The translations under genes and the position numbers were made by a program. A DNA stretch of 16,554 nt from NCBI GenBank assembly GCA_900542615.1, contig UQOG01000028.1:1-16554 (forward strand). Direction: 5' to 3'. This DNA comes from an uncultured Eubacteriales bacterium. GTDB taxonomy: Bacteria > Bacillota > Clostridia > Christensenellales > CAG-138. Below are positions 7,438 through 14,110 of the stretch, piece by piece. Under the pieces are notes generated by a model. That model saw only the letters and a program-made list of their open reading frames with translations, was not told the origin of the DNA and ran no database searches. The number at the start of each line of letters is the position of its first letter. Position 1 is the stretch's first letter.

Positions 7438-8382
7438 ATGAGACCCAACTACTCCTCTATCACCGGCATCAAGAACCTGTCCCGGTCCGACATCGACTTT
7501 ATCCTGGATCTGGCCGAAAAGCTGGAGCCCATTGTCCAGGGCAAGTCCGATATGCGGCCCCTGAAGGACAAGGTCCTGTGCACCTTCTTCTATGAGCCTT
7601 CTACCCGTACCCGGCTTTCCTTCGAGTCTGCCATGAACCGGCTGGGCGGCAGCTGCATCTCCATGGCGGATGCCCAGAAGACCTCCTCTGTTTGGAAGGG
7701 CGAGACCCTGGAGGATACCATCCGCACCATCGAGAATTACTGCGATGTGATCGCGCTGCGCCACTTTGAAGCCGGCGCTGCGGAGCGGGCGGCAAGCATC
7801 TCCAAGGTTCCGGTGATCAACGCGGGCGACGGCCCCAACGAGCATCCCACCCAAACCCTGCTGGATATGCTCACCATCCGTCGGGAATGCGGTACCCTGG
7901 AGGGTCTCAAGGTGGTCATGTGCGGCGACCTGAAGCATACCCGTTCCACCAATTCCCTGACCCTGGGCCTGTCCAACTACGGGGTGGAGTTCACCTTTGT
8001 ACAGCCCAAGGGCTTTGAGACCAGCCAGTGGATCCTGGATCTGGTCAAGGAGCGGGGCTGCACCTATACCCAGACCGAAGACCTGCAAGCCGCCCTCATG
8101 GGCGCGGATGTGGTGTATATGTGCCGCATTCAGAAGGAGCGGTTCCCGGCGGATGAGTTCGAGCTCATCAACGGCAAATATTGCCTCACCCGGGATATGC
8201 TGGAAAAATCCCCCAAGATCGCCGCGGTTCTCCATCACCTGCCCCGGGTTGCGGAGCTGGATACCAGCGTAGACGATTATCCCGGCTGCGCATACTTCAA
8301 GCAAACCTACAACGGCGTGCTCATCCGGGCTGCCCTGATGACCATGCTGCTGGACAAAATACCGGTAGAATACGGTATGTAA
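7438..8382 (+). CDS. Aspartate-carbamoyltransferase-like enzyme (probably catabolic)
   Basis: The 314 residues cover both the carbamoyl-phosphate and amino-acid domains of the ATCase/OTCase family. Carbamoyl-phosphate residues include the Ser-Thr-Arg-Thr set (55-58) in FYEPSTRTRLSFE, Arg108, His136 and Gln139 in HPTQT. The loop SSVWKGETLEDT keeps Lys87 (PyrB Lys84). Arg169 and Arg230/Gln232 in CRIQKER match PyrB Arg167, Arg229 and Gln231, which hold the two aspartate carboxylates. The closing motif is HHLPR instead of HPLPR, so Pro266 of E. coli PyrB is replaced by His267. It lacks OTCase hallmarks. No PyrI chain or pyr gene is nearby; carbamate kinase and a hydantoinase are. I infer that it runs backwards, splitting N-carbamoylaspartate or a similar compound to carbamoyl phosphate. 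A biosynthetic PyrB role remains possible. Confidence 0.85.
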   Translation: MRPNYSSITGIKNLSRSDIDFILDLAEKLEPIVQGKSDMRPLKDKVLCTFFYEPSTRTRLSFESAMNRLGGSCISMADAQKTSSVWKGETLEDTIRTIENYCDVIALRHFEAGAAERAASISKVPVINAGDGPNEHPTQTLLDMLTIRRECGTLEGLKVVMCGDLKHTRSTNSLTLGLSNYGVEFTFVQPKGFETSQWILDLVKERGCTYTQTEDLQAALMGADVVYMCRIQKERFPADEFELINGKYCLTRDMLEKSPKIAAVLHHLPRVAELDTSVDDYPGCAYFKQTYNGVLIRAALMTMLLDKIPVEYGM

Positions 8383-8396
8383 TTGTATCGACCCTT

Positions 8397-8426
8397 GGAC
8401 AGGCAGGTGGATACGCCTGCCTGTTC
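8397..8426 (+). promoter_or_regulatory. Hairpin between carbamoyltransferase and regulator genes
   Basis: ACAGGCAGG (8399-8407) pairs perfectly with CCTGCCTGT (8416-8424) around an 8-nt loop, and G-U/G-C pairs can extend the base. No U-run follows directly. In the middle of an operon this may be an attenuator, or a stability or processing element that sets the level of the downstream regulator. The ribosome binding site AAGGAGG lies just beyond it. Confidence 0.55.
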
Positions 8427-8448
8427 GCTTCTTTAAGGAGGGACGCCC

Positions 8449-9651
8449 ATGCTCAATTCGGCCATCGCCCAATCCATTGTGGACATCACCATGTCGGTTT
8501 TACATGTGAATGTAAACATCATGGATGTAAACGGGACGGTAATCGCCGCCGGGGATAAATCCCGGATCGGCACCTTTCACTGCGCCGCGGCGGAGGTGAT
8601 CGCCACCGGGCAAAAAAAGGCCGTATCCGCCCAGGAGGCGGCCACCATGGACAACGTGGAGCCGGGCGCCACCTACCCCATCGTTTATAAGGGCGAGGTC
8701 ATCGGCGCCCTGGGCATGACCGGCGCGCCGGAATATGTGGACAAATTCGTGGAGCTGGGCGCCCTGTATGCCCTGCTGTTCATCGAGCAGGAGGATATGA
8801 AGCAGCGGGTATTCCAGGAGCAGCGGGTGCGGGAAAGCATCCTGCTGGACCTGTTTACCGGCCGCTGCTTAAAGGATGCGGACTTCTTCCTCCAGCGGCT
8901 GGCCGGCCTGAATTACCGGCTGGATAAGGCCCACCGGGTCATCGCGGTGCGGCTGGAGGCCCTGGAGCACCAGACGGATATGATCCTTTGCCAGCAGATC
9001 AAGGACCGCCTTACCGACCTGCTGGCCGGCAAGCGCATCTGCGGCGCGCCGCTGATCGGCTGCTTCATCCAGTCCCAGCTGGCCCTGCTGGCCCCGGTAG
9101 AAAATAAGCCCTGCGCCCCGGAGCGCTTTGCCGCGGAGGTCAAGGAGCTGTACGACTGCCTGCGCCAGGCCACCGGCAACCAGGTTTTGATCGCCATCGA
9201 CGGCGTTTGCGAAAGCTGGACGGACATCCCCGCCGCCTTTGCCCAGGCCAAGGGCACCTTGAAGATCGCCTGCCGGTACAACCAAAAGGATGGAGTGATC
9301 CGCTCCGACGACTACCTGACGGAGTACACCCTGCTGCATATTCCCGCCCAGGAGCGGCAGCGGTTTACCAGCACGGTGCTGGGGAAGCTATGCACCGGCA
9401 AGCCCAGGCAGCGGGAGCTGCTGCTCCAGACCCTGCGCACCTATTTCCAGAACGACATGAACGCCCAAAAGACCGCGGAAGAACTGTTTATCCACCGAAA
9501 CACCCTGAATATGCGGCTCAACAAGATCCGGGAATGGTCCGGTCTGTCGCCCCAGCGATTCCAGGATGCCTTCAATTTACGTATGGCCATCATCCTCATG
9601 GATCTGGAGGAAAAGGCCGATCAAGCAAAAGAGGAGAATACGGAACCATGA
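8449..9651 (+). CDS. CdaR/PucR-family transcriptional regulator
   Basis: The 400-residue protein has an N-terminal sugar-diacid-recognition-type sensor (about 1-120; MLNSAIAQSIVDITMSVLHV, then GTVIAAGDKSRIGTFH, then YPIVYKGEVIGALGMTG). It has a middle region of roughly 120-320 resembling the GGDEF-like part of CdaR proteins, and a C-terminal PucR-type helix-turn-helix (about 325-390) with NAQKTAEELFIHRNTLNMRL and LRMAI. Such proteins activate catabolic genes in response to a small carboxylate or purine-derived ligand. The ligand here is unknown but plausibly the operon's substrate or carbamoyl amino acid. The start has AAGGAGG 6-7 nt upstream. The stop overlaps the next start as ATGA, indicating translational coupling. 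A regulator embedded mid-operon implies feedback control. Confidence 0.87.
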   Translation: MLNSAIAQSIVDITMSVLHVNVNIMDVNGTVIAAGDKSRIGTFHCAAAEVIATGQKKAVSAQEAATMDNVEPGATYPIVYKGEVIGALGMTGAPEYVDKFVELGALYALLFIEQEDMKQRVFQEQRVRESILLDLFTGRCLKDADFFLQRLAGLNYRLDKAHRVIAVRLEALEHQTDMILCQQIKDRLTDLLAGKRICGAPLIGCFIQSQLALLAPVENKPCAPERFAAEVKELYDCLRQATGNQVLIAIDGVCESWTDIPAAFAQAKGTLKIACRYNQKDGVIRSDDYLTEYTLLHIPAQERQRFTSTVLGKLCTGKPRQRELLLQTLRTYFQNDMNAQKTAEELFIHRNTLNMRLNKIREWSGLSPQRFQDAFNLRMAIILMDLEEKADQAKEENTEP

Positions 9652-10688
9652 AATACATCGATGTACGAAGCGATACCGTGACCCATCCCACCGAGGAAAT
9701 GCGCAAGGCCATGTATGAAGCCGAGGTGGGCGACGACGTAATCGGCGATGATCCTACGGTATTGAAATTGCAGGAAATGGGCGCCGCCCTGTTCGGCAAG
9801 GAGGCCTGCCTGATCACCACCTCCGGCACCATGAGCAACCAGGCGGCCGTCCTGTCCCTCACCAATAAGTGCGAGCAGATCATCCTCCACGATAAGTCCC
9901 ATATGTACAACCTGGAGGTAGCCGCCCTGGCCCAGATCTGCGGCGTACAGGCCCGGCCCCTGCCCGCTCCCGGCGGCCATTACGACCTGGAGCAGCTGGA
10001 GGCCAACATCATCTCCCCCGCCATCCAGAACGCCCCCACCACCCTGGTGTGCCTGGAAAACACCTTTGACCTGAACCAGGGCCTGGTGGTGGATAAGGCG
10101 CATATGGACGCGGTGTGCGACATTGCCCACCGCCACGGGCTCCCGGTCTATCTGGACGGCGCCCGGGTGCTGAACGCGGCGGTAAGCCTGAAGATGGACC
10201 CCGCCGTGCTGTGCGAAAAGATAGACGTGGTATCCCTTTGCCTGAGCAAGGGCCTTTCCTGCCCCATCGGCTCCATCATGATGGGCCCCAAGGCCGTGAT
10301 CGAACGGGCCCGGGTCATGCGGCAGATGCTGGGCGGCGGCTGGCGCCAGGGCGGCATTGTGGCTGCGGCGGGCATCGTGGGCCTGAACCATTACAAGGAC
10401 CTGCAGCTGGATCACGAAAAGGCCCAGACCCTGGCCCGGGGCCTGCAAAAGCTGGGCATCGGCATCGATATGGCCCAGGTGCAGACCAACGTGGTGCGGC
10501 TGGACGTGTCCACCGTGGGCATGACCGCCCTGGAGTTCTGCGGCAGCCTGGAAAACTTCGGCGTAAAGGCCAAGCCCGTGGGCCCCGCCTATGTGCGGAT
10601 GATCTGCCACCGGGATCTGCTGCCGGAAATGATCCCCACCGTGCTGTCCGCTGTGGAGCGCTGCATCCAGGCCAAAGCAACCCGTTAA
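9648..10688 (+). CDS. Threonine-aldolase-like PLP enzyme
   Basis: The 346-residue protein is of fold-type I PLP, beta-eliminating-lyase/threonine-aldolase family. RSDTVTHPTEEM and VGDDVIGDDPTV at the N-terminus, SHMYNLE with His85, LDGARVLNAAV, the PLP lysine Lys201 in CLSKGLSCPIGS, and GGGWRQGGIVAAAGI all match low-specificity L-threonine aldolase, which cleaves beta-hydroxy amino acids to glycine and an aldehyde. The usual LENTHN motif reads LENTFD here, so the active-site histidine equivalent to E. coli His126 is a phenylalanine. This may change the substrate or reaction. The ATG at 9648 overlaps the regulator stop by ATGA, with GAGGAG upstream. It lies 18 nt before the hydantoinase gene. 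A role in using an amino acid released by the pathway is inferred. Confidence 0.85.
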   Translation: MKYIDVRSDTVTHPTEEMRKAMYEAEVGDDVIGDDPTVLKLQEMGAALFGKEACLITTSGTMSNQAAVLSLTNKCEQIILHDKSHMYNLEVAALAQICGVQARPLPAPGGHYDLEQLEANIISPAIQNAPTTLVCLENTFDLNQGLVVDKAHMDAVCDIAHRHGLPVYLDGARVLNAAVSLKMDPAVLCEKIDVVSLCLSKGLSCPIGSIMMGPKAVIERARVMRQMLGGGWRQGGIVAAAGIVGLNHYKDLQLDHEKAQTLARGLQKLGIGIDMAQVQTNVVRLDVSTVGMTALEFCGSLENFGVKAKPVGPAYVRMICHRDLLPEMIPTVLSAVERCIQAKATR

Positions 10689-10706
10689 AGTAAGGAGGAA
10701 ACAGCC

Positions 10707-12104
10707 ATGTTCGATCTGTTGGTTCGGAATGGTACGGTGGTCACGGCGGAGGGGAGCTATCCCTACGACGTGGCCATAACGGACGGCAAGGTGGCCGCCA
10801 TGGGCCCCCACGGCACCCTGGGCGAGGCCCGGGAGACCGTGGATGCCGCAGGCAAGCTGGTGCTGCCCGGGCTCATCGACCCCCATGTGCATATCCACCA
10901 CCCCTTCAAGGACAGCTTTGCCGGGGACGATTTCACCTCCGCCACCCGCTCCGCCGCCTTTGGGGGCGTGACCACGGTATGCGATTTTGCCATCCAGTGG
11001 GATAAAACCAAATCCCTGACCGATACCTGCGCCCTGCGCAAGTCCCAGTTTGAGGGCCGGTCCATCACGGATTACGCCTTCCACGCCTGCCTGACCCGTT
11101 CGGACGCGGAGACCATCGGGGAGCTGCCCGGCCTGATCCAGGGGGGCATCCCCTCCGCCAAGCTGTACATGACCTATTCCCGCCAGGGGCGCATGTCCGA
11201 CGACGCGGCCCTGTACGAGGCCCTGCGGCTCACCGCCCAGCACGGGGGCATCGTGGGGGTCCATGCGGAAAACGACGCCATGTGCTACTACTTCTCCGAT
11301 GCCTTCAAGGCGGCGGGCAAGACCAGCCCCCACTACTTCCCCCTGTGCAAGCACAACCTGGTGGAGTCCGAGGCGGTAAACCGGGCCATCTACCTGGCCA
11401 AGGTCACCGGCGGCAACCTGTACATCTTCCACCTTTCCTGCAAGGAGAGCCTGGATATCCTCCGCAGGGCCCAGGACGAAGGGGTCCACGTTTACGCGGA
11501 GACCTGCATTCACTATTTGACCATGGACATGTCCCAGTATGACCGGCCGGATGGGGCCAACTTCATCTGCAGCCCGCCCCTGCGCAGCAAGGCGGACGTG
11601 GAAGCCCTGTGGCAAGGCATCCAGGAGGGCCGCATCGGGGTGGTCAGCTCGGATCACTGCGGCTTTACCCTGGCCAACAAGGCCACCGGCGGCAACGACT
11701 TTACCGCCACCCCCAACGGCCTGCCCGGCATGGAGACCCGCCTGCCCGCCCTATACACCTACGGGGTCAAGGCCGGCCGGATCTCCCTATCCAAGCTGGT
11801 GGAGCTGCTCAGCGCCAACCCGGCCCGGGCATTCGGCATGTATCCCCGCAAGGGCACCCTGGCCCCCGGCAGCGACGGGGACCTGGTGATCTTCGACCCG
11901 GCGGAGGAAAAGGTCATCTCCCCTGCCGTGCTCCACAGCCCGGTGGACTGGAACCCCTTCGACGGCCAGACCCTCAGCGGGTTTGCCCAGGCCGTATACC
12001 TGGCCGGCAAACCCATCATCCAGGATGGCGCCTGCCTGGCAGCCCCCGGTACCGGCAAATTCGTCCAACGGGACGCTAAGGCCATCTGTATTTTTGATCG
12101 ATAA
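10707..12104 (+). CDS. Hydantoinase/dihydropyrimidinase-family cyclic amidohydrolase
   Basis: The 465-residue protein is a full-length cytosolic amidohydrolase of the D-hydantoinase/dihydropyrimidinase type, which opens hydantoins or dihydropyrimidines to N-carbamoyl amino acids. Binuclear metal ligands are visible: His60 and His62 in DPHVHIH, the carboxylatable Lys152 in SAKLYMTY, His186 in VHAEN, His242 in FHLSC and Asp316 in SSDHC. Tyr157 and the CSPPLR and PNGLPGME motifs match the substrate-binding elements of hydantoinases rather than dihydroorotases. The usual SSDHCPF reads SSDHCGF. The start has AAGGAGG 8 nt upstream. It sits between the aldolase-like gene and carbamate kinase. The exact substrate is open; allantoin is less likely because no allantoate or ureidoglycolate genes accompany it. 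Confidence 0.9.
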   Translation: MFDLLVRNGTVVTAEGSYPYDVAITDGKVAAMGPHGTLGEARETVDAAGKLVLPGLIDPHVHIHHPFKDSFAGDDFTSATRSAAFGGVTTVCDFAIQWDKTKSLTDTCALRKSQFEGRSITDYAFHACLTRSDAETIGELPGLIQGGIPSAKLYMTYSRQGRMSDDAALYEALRLTAQHGGIVGVHAENDAMCYYFSDAFKAAGKTSPHYFPLCKHNLVESEAVNRAIYLAKVTGGNLYIFHLSCKESLDILRRAQDEGVHVYAETCIHYLTMDMSQYDRPDGANFICSPPLRSKADVEALWQGIQEGRIGVVSSDHCGFTLANKATGGNDFTATPNGLPGMETRLPALYTYGVKAGRISLSKLVELLSANPARAFGMYPRKGTLAPGSDGDLVIFDPAEEKVISPAVLHSPVDWNPFDGQTLSGFAQAVYLAGKPIIQDGACLAAPGTGKFVQRDAKAICIFDR

Positions 12105-12121
12105 GGAGAACCAACGCCTAT

Positions 12122-13066
12122 ATGGGTAAACGAATTCTCATCGCCCTGGGGGGCAACGCCCTCCAGGAAGCCGGCAAGCCCGCCACCGCCCAAGCGCAGC
12201 TGGCGGTGGTACGGCAGACGGCGGACTATATCGCGGACATCATCGCCATGGGCTATGCGGTGATCCTCACCCACGGCAACGGTCCTCAGGTGGGCCGCAT
12301 CGTGCAGCAAAACGAATATGCCGACGCCATTACCCCGGCCATGCCCTTTGACGTGTGCGGGGCCATGAGCCAGGGCATGATCGGCTACCACATCCAGCAG
12401 TGCCTGATGGACGCCATGCAGGCCCGGGGCCTGAACAAGCAGGCGGTGACCCTGCTCACCCAGGTGGTGGTGGATCAGCAGGACCCCCGCTTCCAGAACC
12501 CCAGCAAGCCCATCGGCCGCTTTTACACCCAGGCCGAGGCGGAGGCCATCCAGCGGGAAAACCCGGACCAGACCTTCAAGGAGGACGCGGGCCGGGGCTG
12601 GCGCCGGGTGGTGCCCTCCCCCCTGCCGGTGGAGATCGTGGAGCTGGACGCCATCAAATGCCTGGTGGACCAGGGCTTTGTCACCATTGCCGCCGGTGGC
12701 GGCGGCATCCCTGTGATCCGGGAAAACGGCCAACTTCAGGGCACCGCCGCTGTGATCGACAAGGACTTCGCCTCGGAAAAGCTGGCGGAAGCCGTGGATG
12801 CGGAGCAGCTGCTGATCCTTACCGGGGTAGACCAGGTATGCGTCAACTACAACAAGCCGGATCAGAAGGGATTGGACCGGCTCAGCGTGGCCCAGGCCCG
12901 CCAATATATGGCGGAGGGCCAGTTTGCCCCCGGCTCCATGCTGCCCAAGGTGGAGGCGGCGGTGCGCTTCGCTGCCAGCAAGCCCGGCCGGGAGACCCTG
13001 ATCACCTCCCTGGAAAAGGCCGTGGACGCCTTGCAGGGCAAGACCGGCACGGTGGTATACGCATAG
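12122..13066 (+). CDS. arcC: Carbamate kinase
   Basis: The 314-residue protein is full length for the amino-acid-kinase-fold carbamate kinase, which in catabolism turns carbamoyl phosphate plus ADP into ATP and carbamate (then CO2 and ammonia). Family motifs appear in order: ALGGNAL at 8-14, THGNGPQVG, NPSKPIGRFY, GRGWRRVVPSPLP, AAGGGGIPV, VIDKDFASEKLAE and LTGVDQVCVNYNKPDQKGL, ending with a typical KVEAAVRF segment. AAGGAG overlapping the hydantoinase stop serves as ribosome binding site, 13 nt from the ATG. There is no arginine deiminase or ornithine carbamoyltransferase nearby, so its carbamoyl phosphate probably comes from the ATCase-like enzyme of the same operon. It is the last gene before a terminator. 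Confidence 0.95.
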   Translation: MGKRILIALGGNALQEAGKPATAQAQLAVVRQTADYIADIIAMGYAVILTHGNGPQVGRIVQQNEYADAITPAMPFDVCGAMSQGMIGYHIQQCLMDAMQARGLNKQAVTLLTQVVVDQQDPRFQNPSKPIGRFYTQAEAEAIQRENPDQTFKEDAGRGWRRVVPSPLPVEIVELDAIKCLVDQGFVTIAAGGGGIPVIRENGQLQGTAAVIDKDFASEKLAEAVDAEQLLILTGVDQVCVNYNKPDQKGLDRLSVAQARQYMAEGQFAPGSMLPKVEAAVRFAASKPGRETLITSLEKAVDALQGKTGTVVYA

Positions 13067-13080
13067 AACCGGATGCTAGG

Positions 13081-13107
13081 AAAAAGGCGGCCAGCGCCGC
13101 CTTTTTT
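13081..13107 (+). terminator. Intrinsic terminator of the ureide operon
   Basis: AAAAAGGCGGC (13081-13091) pairs with GCCGCCTTTTT (13096-13106) around CAGC, giving an 11-bp stem ending in six Ts. It lies 15 nt past the carbamate kinase stop codon. The flanking A-run means it could also work on the minus strand. Confidence 0.93.
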
Positions 13108-13240
13108 CAGCTTGTCGGGAACCCTCTGGCGAATGGAAGATGGCGATCCTTTTCGGCTTGGATCGGATCTGGCGGCACAAGGTGAATTGTCCCGAAGGGA
13201 TAAGAGAAGACCCCCTGGGGGGTACGGCAAATCCGATTAT

Positions 13241-13281
13241 AACCTCCGGGGGCTGCGGCCCCCGAACCCCCGGGGGTTTTT
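13241..13281 (+). terminator. Second GC-rich terminator-like hairpin
   Basis: AACCTCCGGGGG (13241-13252) can pair with CCCCCGGGGGTT (13267-13278) with one mismatch, followed by TTTTT. The segment can fold in other ways: CGGGGGC/GCCCCCG around TGCG (13247-13264), and the perfect palindrome AACCCCCGGGGGTT (13265-13278). It may be a backup terminator or a mobile intergenic repeat unit. Confidence 0.6.
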
Positions 13282-13290
13282 CGACAGACT

Positions 13291-13330
13291 GAGGCGAGGT
13301 GTCATCTAAAATGGTGACACCCCGCCTTTT
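13291..13330 (+). terminator. Third terminator-like hairpin at the island edge
   Basis: GGTGTCA (13298-13304) pairs with TGACACC (13315-13321), and an outer GGCG/CGCC segment extends the stem. TTTT follows on the plus strand. It lies just downstream (on the minus strand) of the small ORF at 13357-13563 and marks the change from GC-rich to AT-rich sequence. Confidence 0.6.
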
Positions 13331-13356
13331 GTACGTCAAAATATAATATAGCCAAA

Positions 13357-13563
13357 TCAATGGGTTATTTCCCATTTCCCGTCATGCTTATCGTAGCGGT
13401 CATGACCTCTGTCACTATCAGATGAAACAAAGGCTCTGCCATAACCATCTTTTTCCTTAATCACGCTTGTGTCGTCGGCAGAAACATCCCAGCCTTTAAT
13501 CATATCGCTTAGTTGATCTTCGAGGGTGTAGTCTTTAGGGTCCCAATAATCTCGTTTTCCCAT
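13357..13563 (-). CDS. Small charged hypothetical protein
   Basis: The 68-residue ORF begins MGKRDYWDPKDYTLEDQ and is rich in Asp, Lys and Arg, with a C-terminal run of alternating acidic and basic residues and histidines. It has no signal peptide or membrane segment. AAGGTGAAG lies about 6 nt upstream of the ATG, which supports translation. A weak promoter, TTGCTA and TACGAT with 17-nt spacing on the minus strand, lies close upstream. I do not recognise the family. It is the leftmost candidate gene of the AT-rich island, followed by a hairpin at 13291-13330. It may be a real small gene or a chance ORF. Confidence 0.5.
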   Translation of the reverse strand: MGKRDYWDPKDYTLEDQLSDMIKGWDVSADDTSVIKEKDGYGRAFVSSDSDRGHDRYDKHDGKWEITH

Positions 13564-13760
13564 ATATCTTCACCTTGGATAATTATCGTAAATAATATAC
13601 CATATGCTAGCAAATTGGCATTTTGTATAGACCGATACATCCATCTCTTGAATTTATATGCCATTCTTCTTTCCCCGTGACCTTCTTGGCTTAGATGTAG
13701 GTTTTCGTTTCGCCCCGTTGCGGAAATAGGCGGTTTCGTAACGGTCAAAGAAAACAAATA

Positions 13761-13796
13761 ATCCGAACCCATCGCCTATCGGAAACAGGTTCGGAT
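13761..13796. repeat. Inverted repeat with 18-nt loop
   Basis: ATCCGAACC (13761-13769) and GGTTCGGAT (13788-13796) are perfect inverted copies. This is the first of a series of hairpins in this non-coding stretch. Confidence 0.7.
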
Positions 13797-13849
13797 AATA
13801 TTGGTTTGGTACGCGTGGCGATACAGAATCTGCGGTTTCCGTCAAAGGA

Positions 13850-13887
13850 ACCCAAATCGAATCCCAGCGCAGCGGGTTCGATTTGGA
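13850..13887. repeat. Long inverted repeat with one bulge
   Basis: CCAAATCGAATCCC (starting near 13851) pairs with GGGTTCGATTTGG (ending near 13886). Thirteen pairs form, with a single bulged T, around the short loop AGCGCAGC. One arm contains GGTTCGA, reminiscent of a tRNA T-loop, but no tRNA fold is seen. Confidence 0.65.
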
Positions 13888-13916
13888 GAGGAGGAGCAGC
13901 GGCATGAGCGCGCTCT

Positions 13917-13963
13917 GACTTTTGTAAAAAAGTCGGAGCAAGGGATATAAAGCTTGCTCCGAC
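13917..13963. repeat. Two overlapping, mutually exclusive hairpins
   Basis: GACTTTT (13917-13923) pairs with AAAAGTC (13928-13934). GTCGGAGCAAG (13932-13942) pairs perfectly with CTTGCTCCGAC (13953-13963). The two stems share the GTC at 13932-13934, so they compete, as in attenuator-type RNAs. No U-run follows on the plus strand. Confidence 0.65.
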
Positions 13964-14110
13964 GTGGGAAGCGTTGACAAAATAGATACCCGACATAACG
14001 CGGGTGAAACGGTAAAATAAAAAGCCTAAAAAGCCGATCCTAGTGGGTTTACGCCACAAAAAAAGATGCCTTGAAATCAATTGTCTGTAATAATCTATAA
14101 ATGAAACCTT

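Larger units (their letters stand above)
13564..14110. other. Hairpin-rich stretch without a convincing gene
   Basis: These roughly 550 bp separate the small ORF from the PIN-like gene. ORFs of about 100 codons on the minus strand overlap one another in different frames, lack good ribosome binding sites and read through the inverted repeats, so I treat them as non-coding. The segment contains at least four strong inverted repeats between 13761 and 13963, listed separately. It is more GC-rich than the genes on either side of it in the island. Confidence 0.55.

Noticed and set aside
7432..8472. Minus-strand ORF of 346 codons opposite the carbamoyltransferase gene
   Set aside because: It is an antisense shadow; the plus strand encodes a complete carbamoyltransferase.
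9207..9647. Upstream extension of the aldolase-like frame into the regulator gene
   Set aside because: It overlaps the CdaR-type coding region in another frame. The ATG at 9648 overlapping the stop as ATGA is the natural start.
9621..11657. Minus-strand ORF of 678 codons opposite the aldolase-like and hydantoinase genes
   Set aside because: Its translation is a Gly/His/Gln-rich shadow of the true genes, with no ribosome site or motif. The plus-strand frames carry clear catalytic motifs.
7438..13066. Arginine deiminase pathway
   Set aside because: Carbamate kinase is present, but the carbamoyltransferase has aspartate-type rather than ornithine-type motifs and there is no arginine deiminase or arginine/ornithine antiporter gene.
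5239..13066. Gut uric-acid-type or allantoin degradation cluster
   Set aside because: The selenium-dependent dehydrogenase, diaminopropionate ammonia-lyase, YgeY-type peptidase and allantoate/ureidoglycolate genes that would mark these pathways are absent; only the ureide logic is shared.
13509..13664. 51-codon minus-strand ORF with a short hydrophobic stretch ahead of the 68-residue ORF
   Set aside because: Its start at 13664 has only a weak ribosome site and it overlaps the start of the better-supported 68-residue ORF, so coding is not supported.
13654..14080. Minus-strand ORFs of about 110 codons in the hairpin-rich stretch
   Set aside because: They overlap in two frames, read straight through perfect inverted repeats and lack ribosome sites and recognisable domains.
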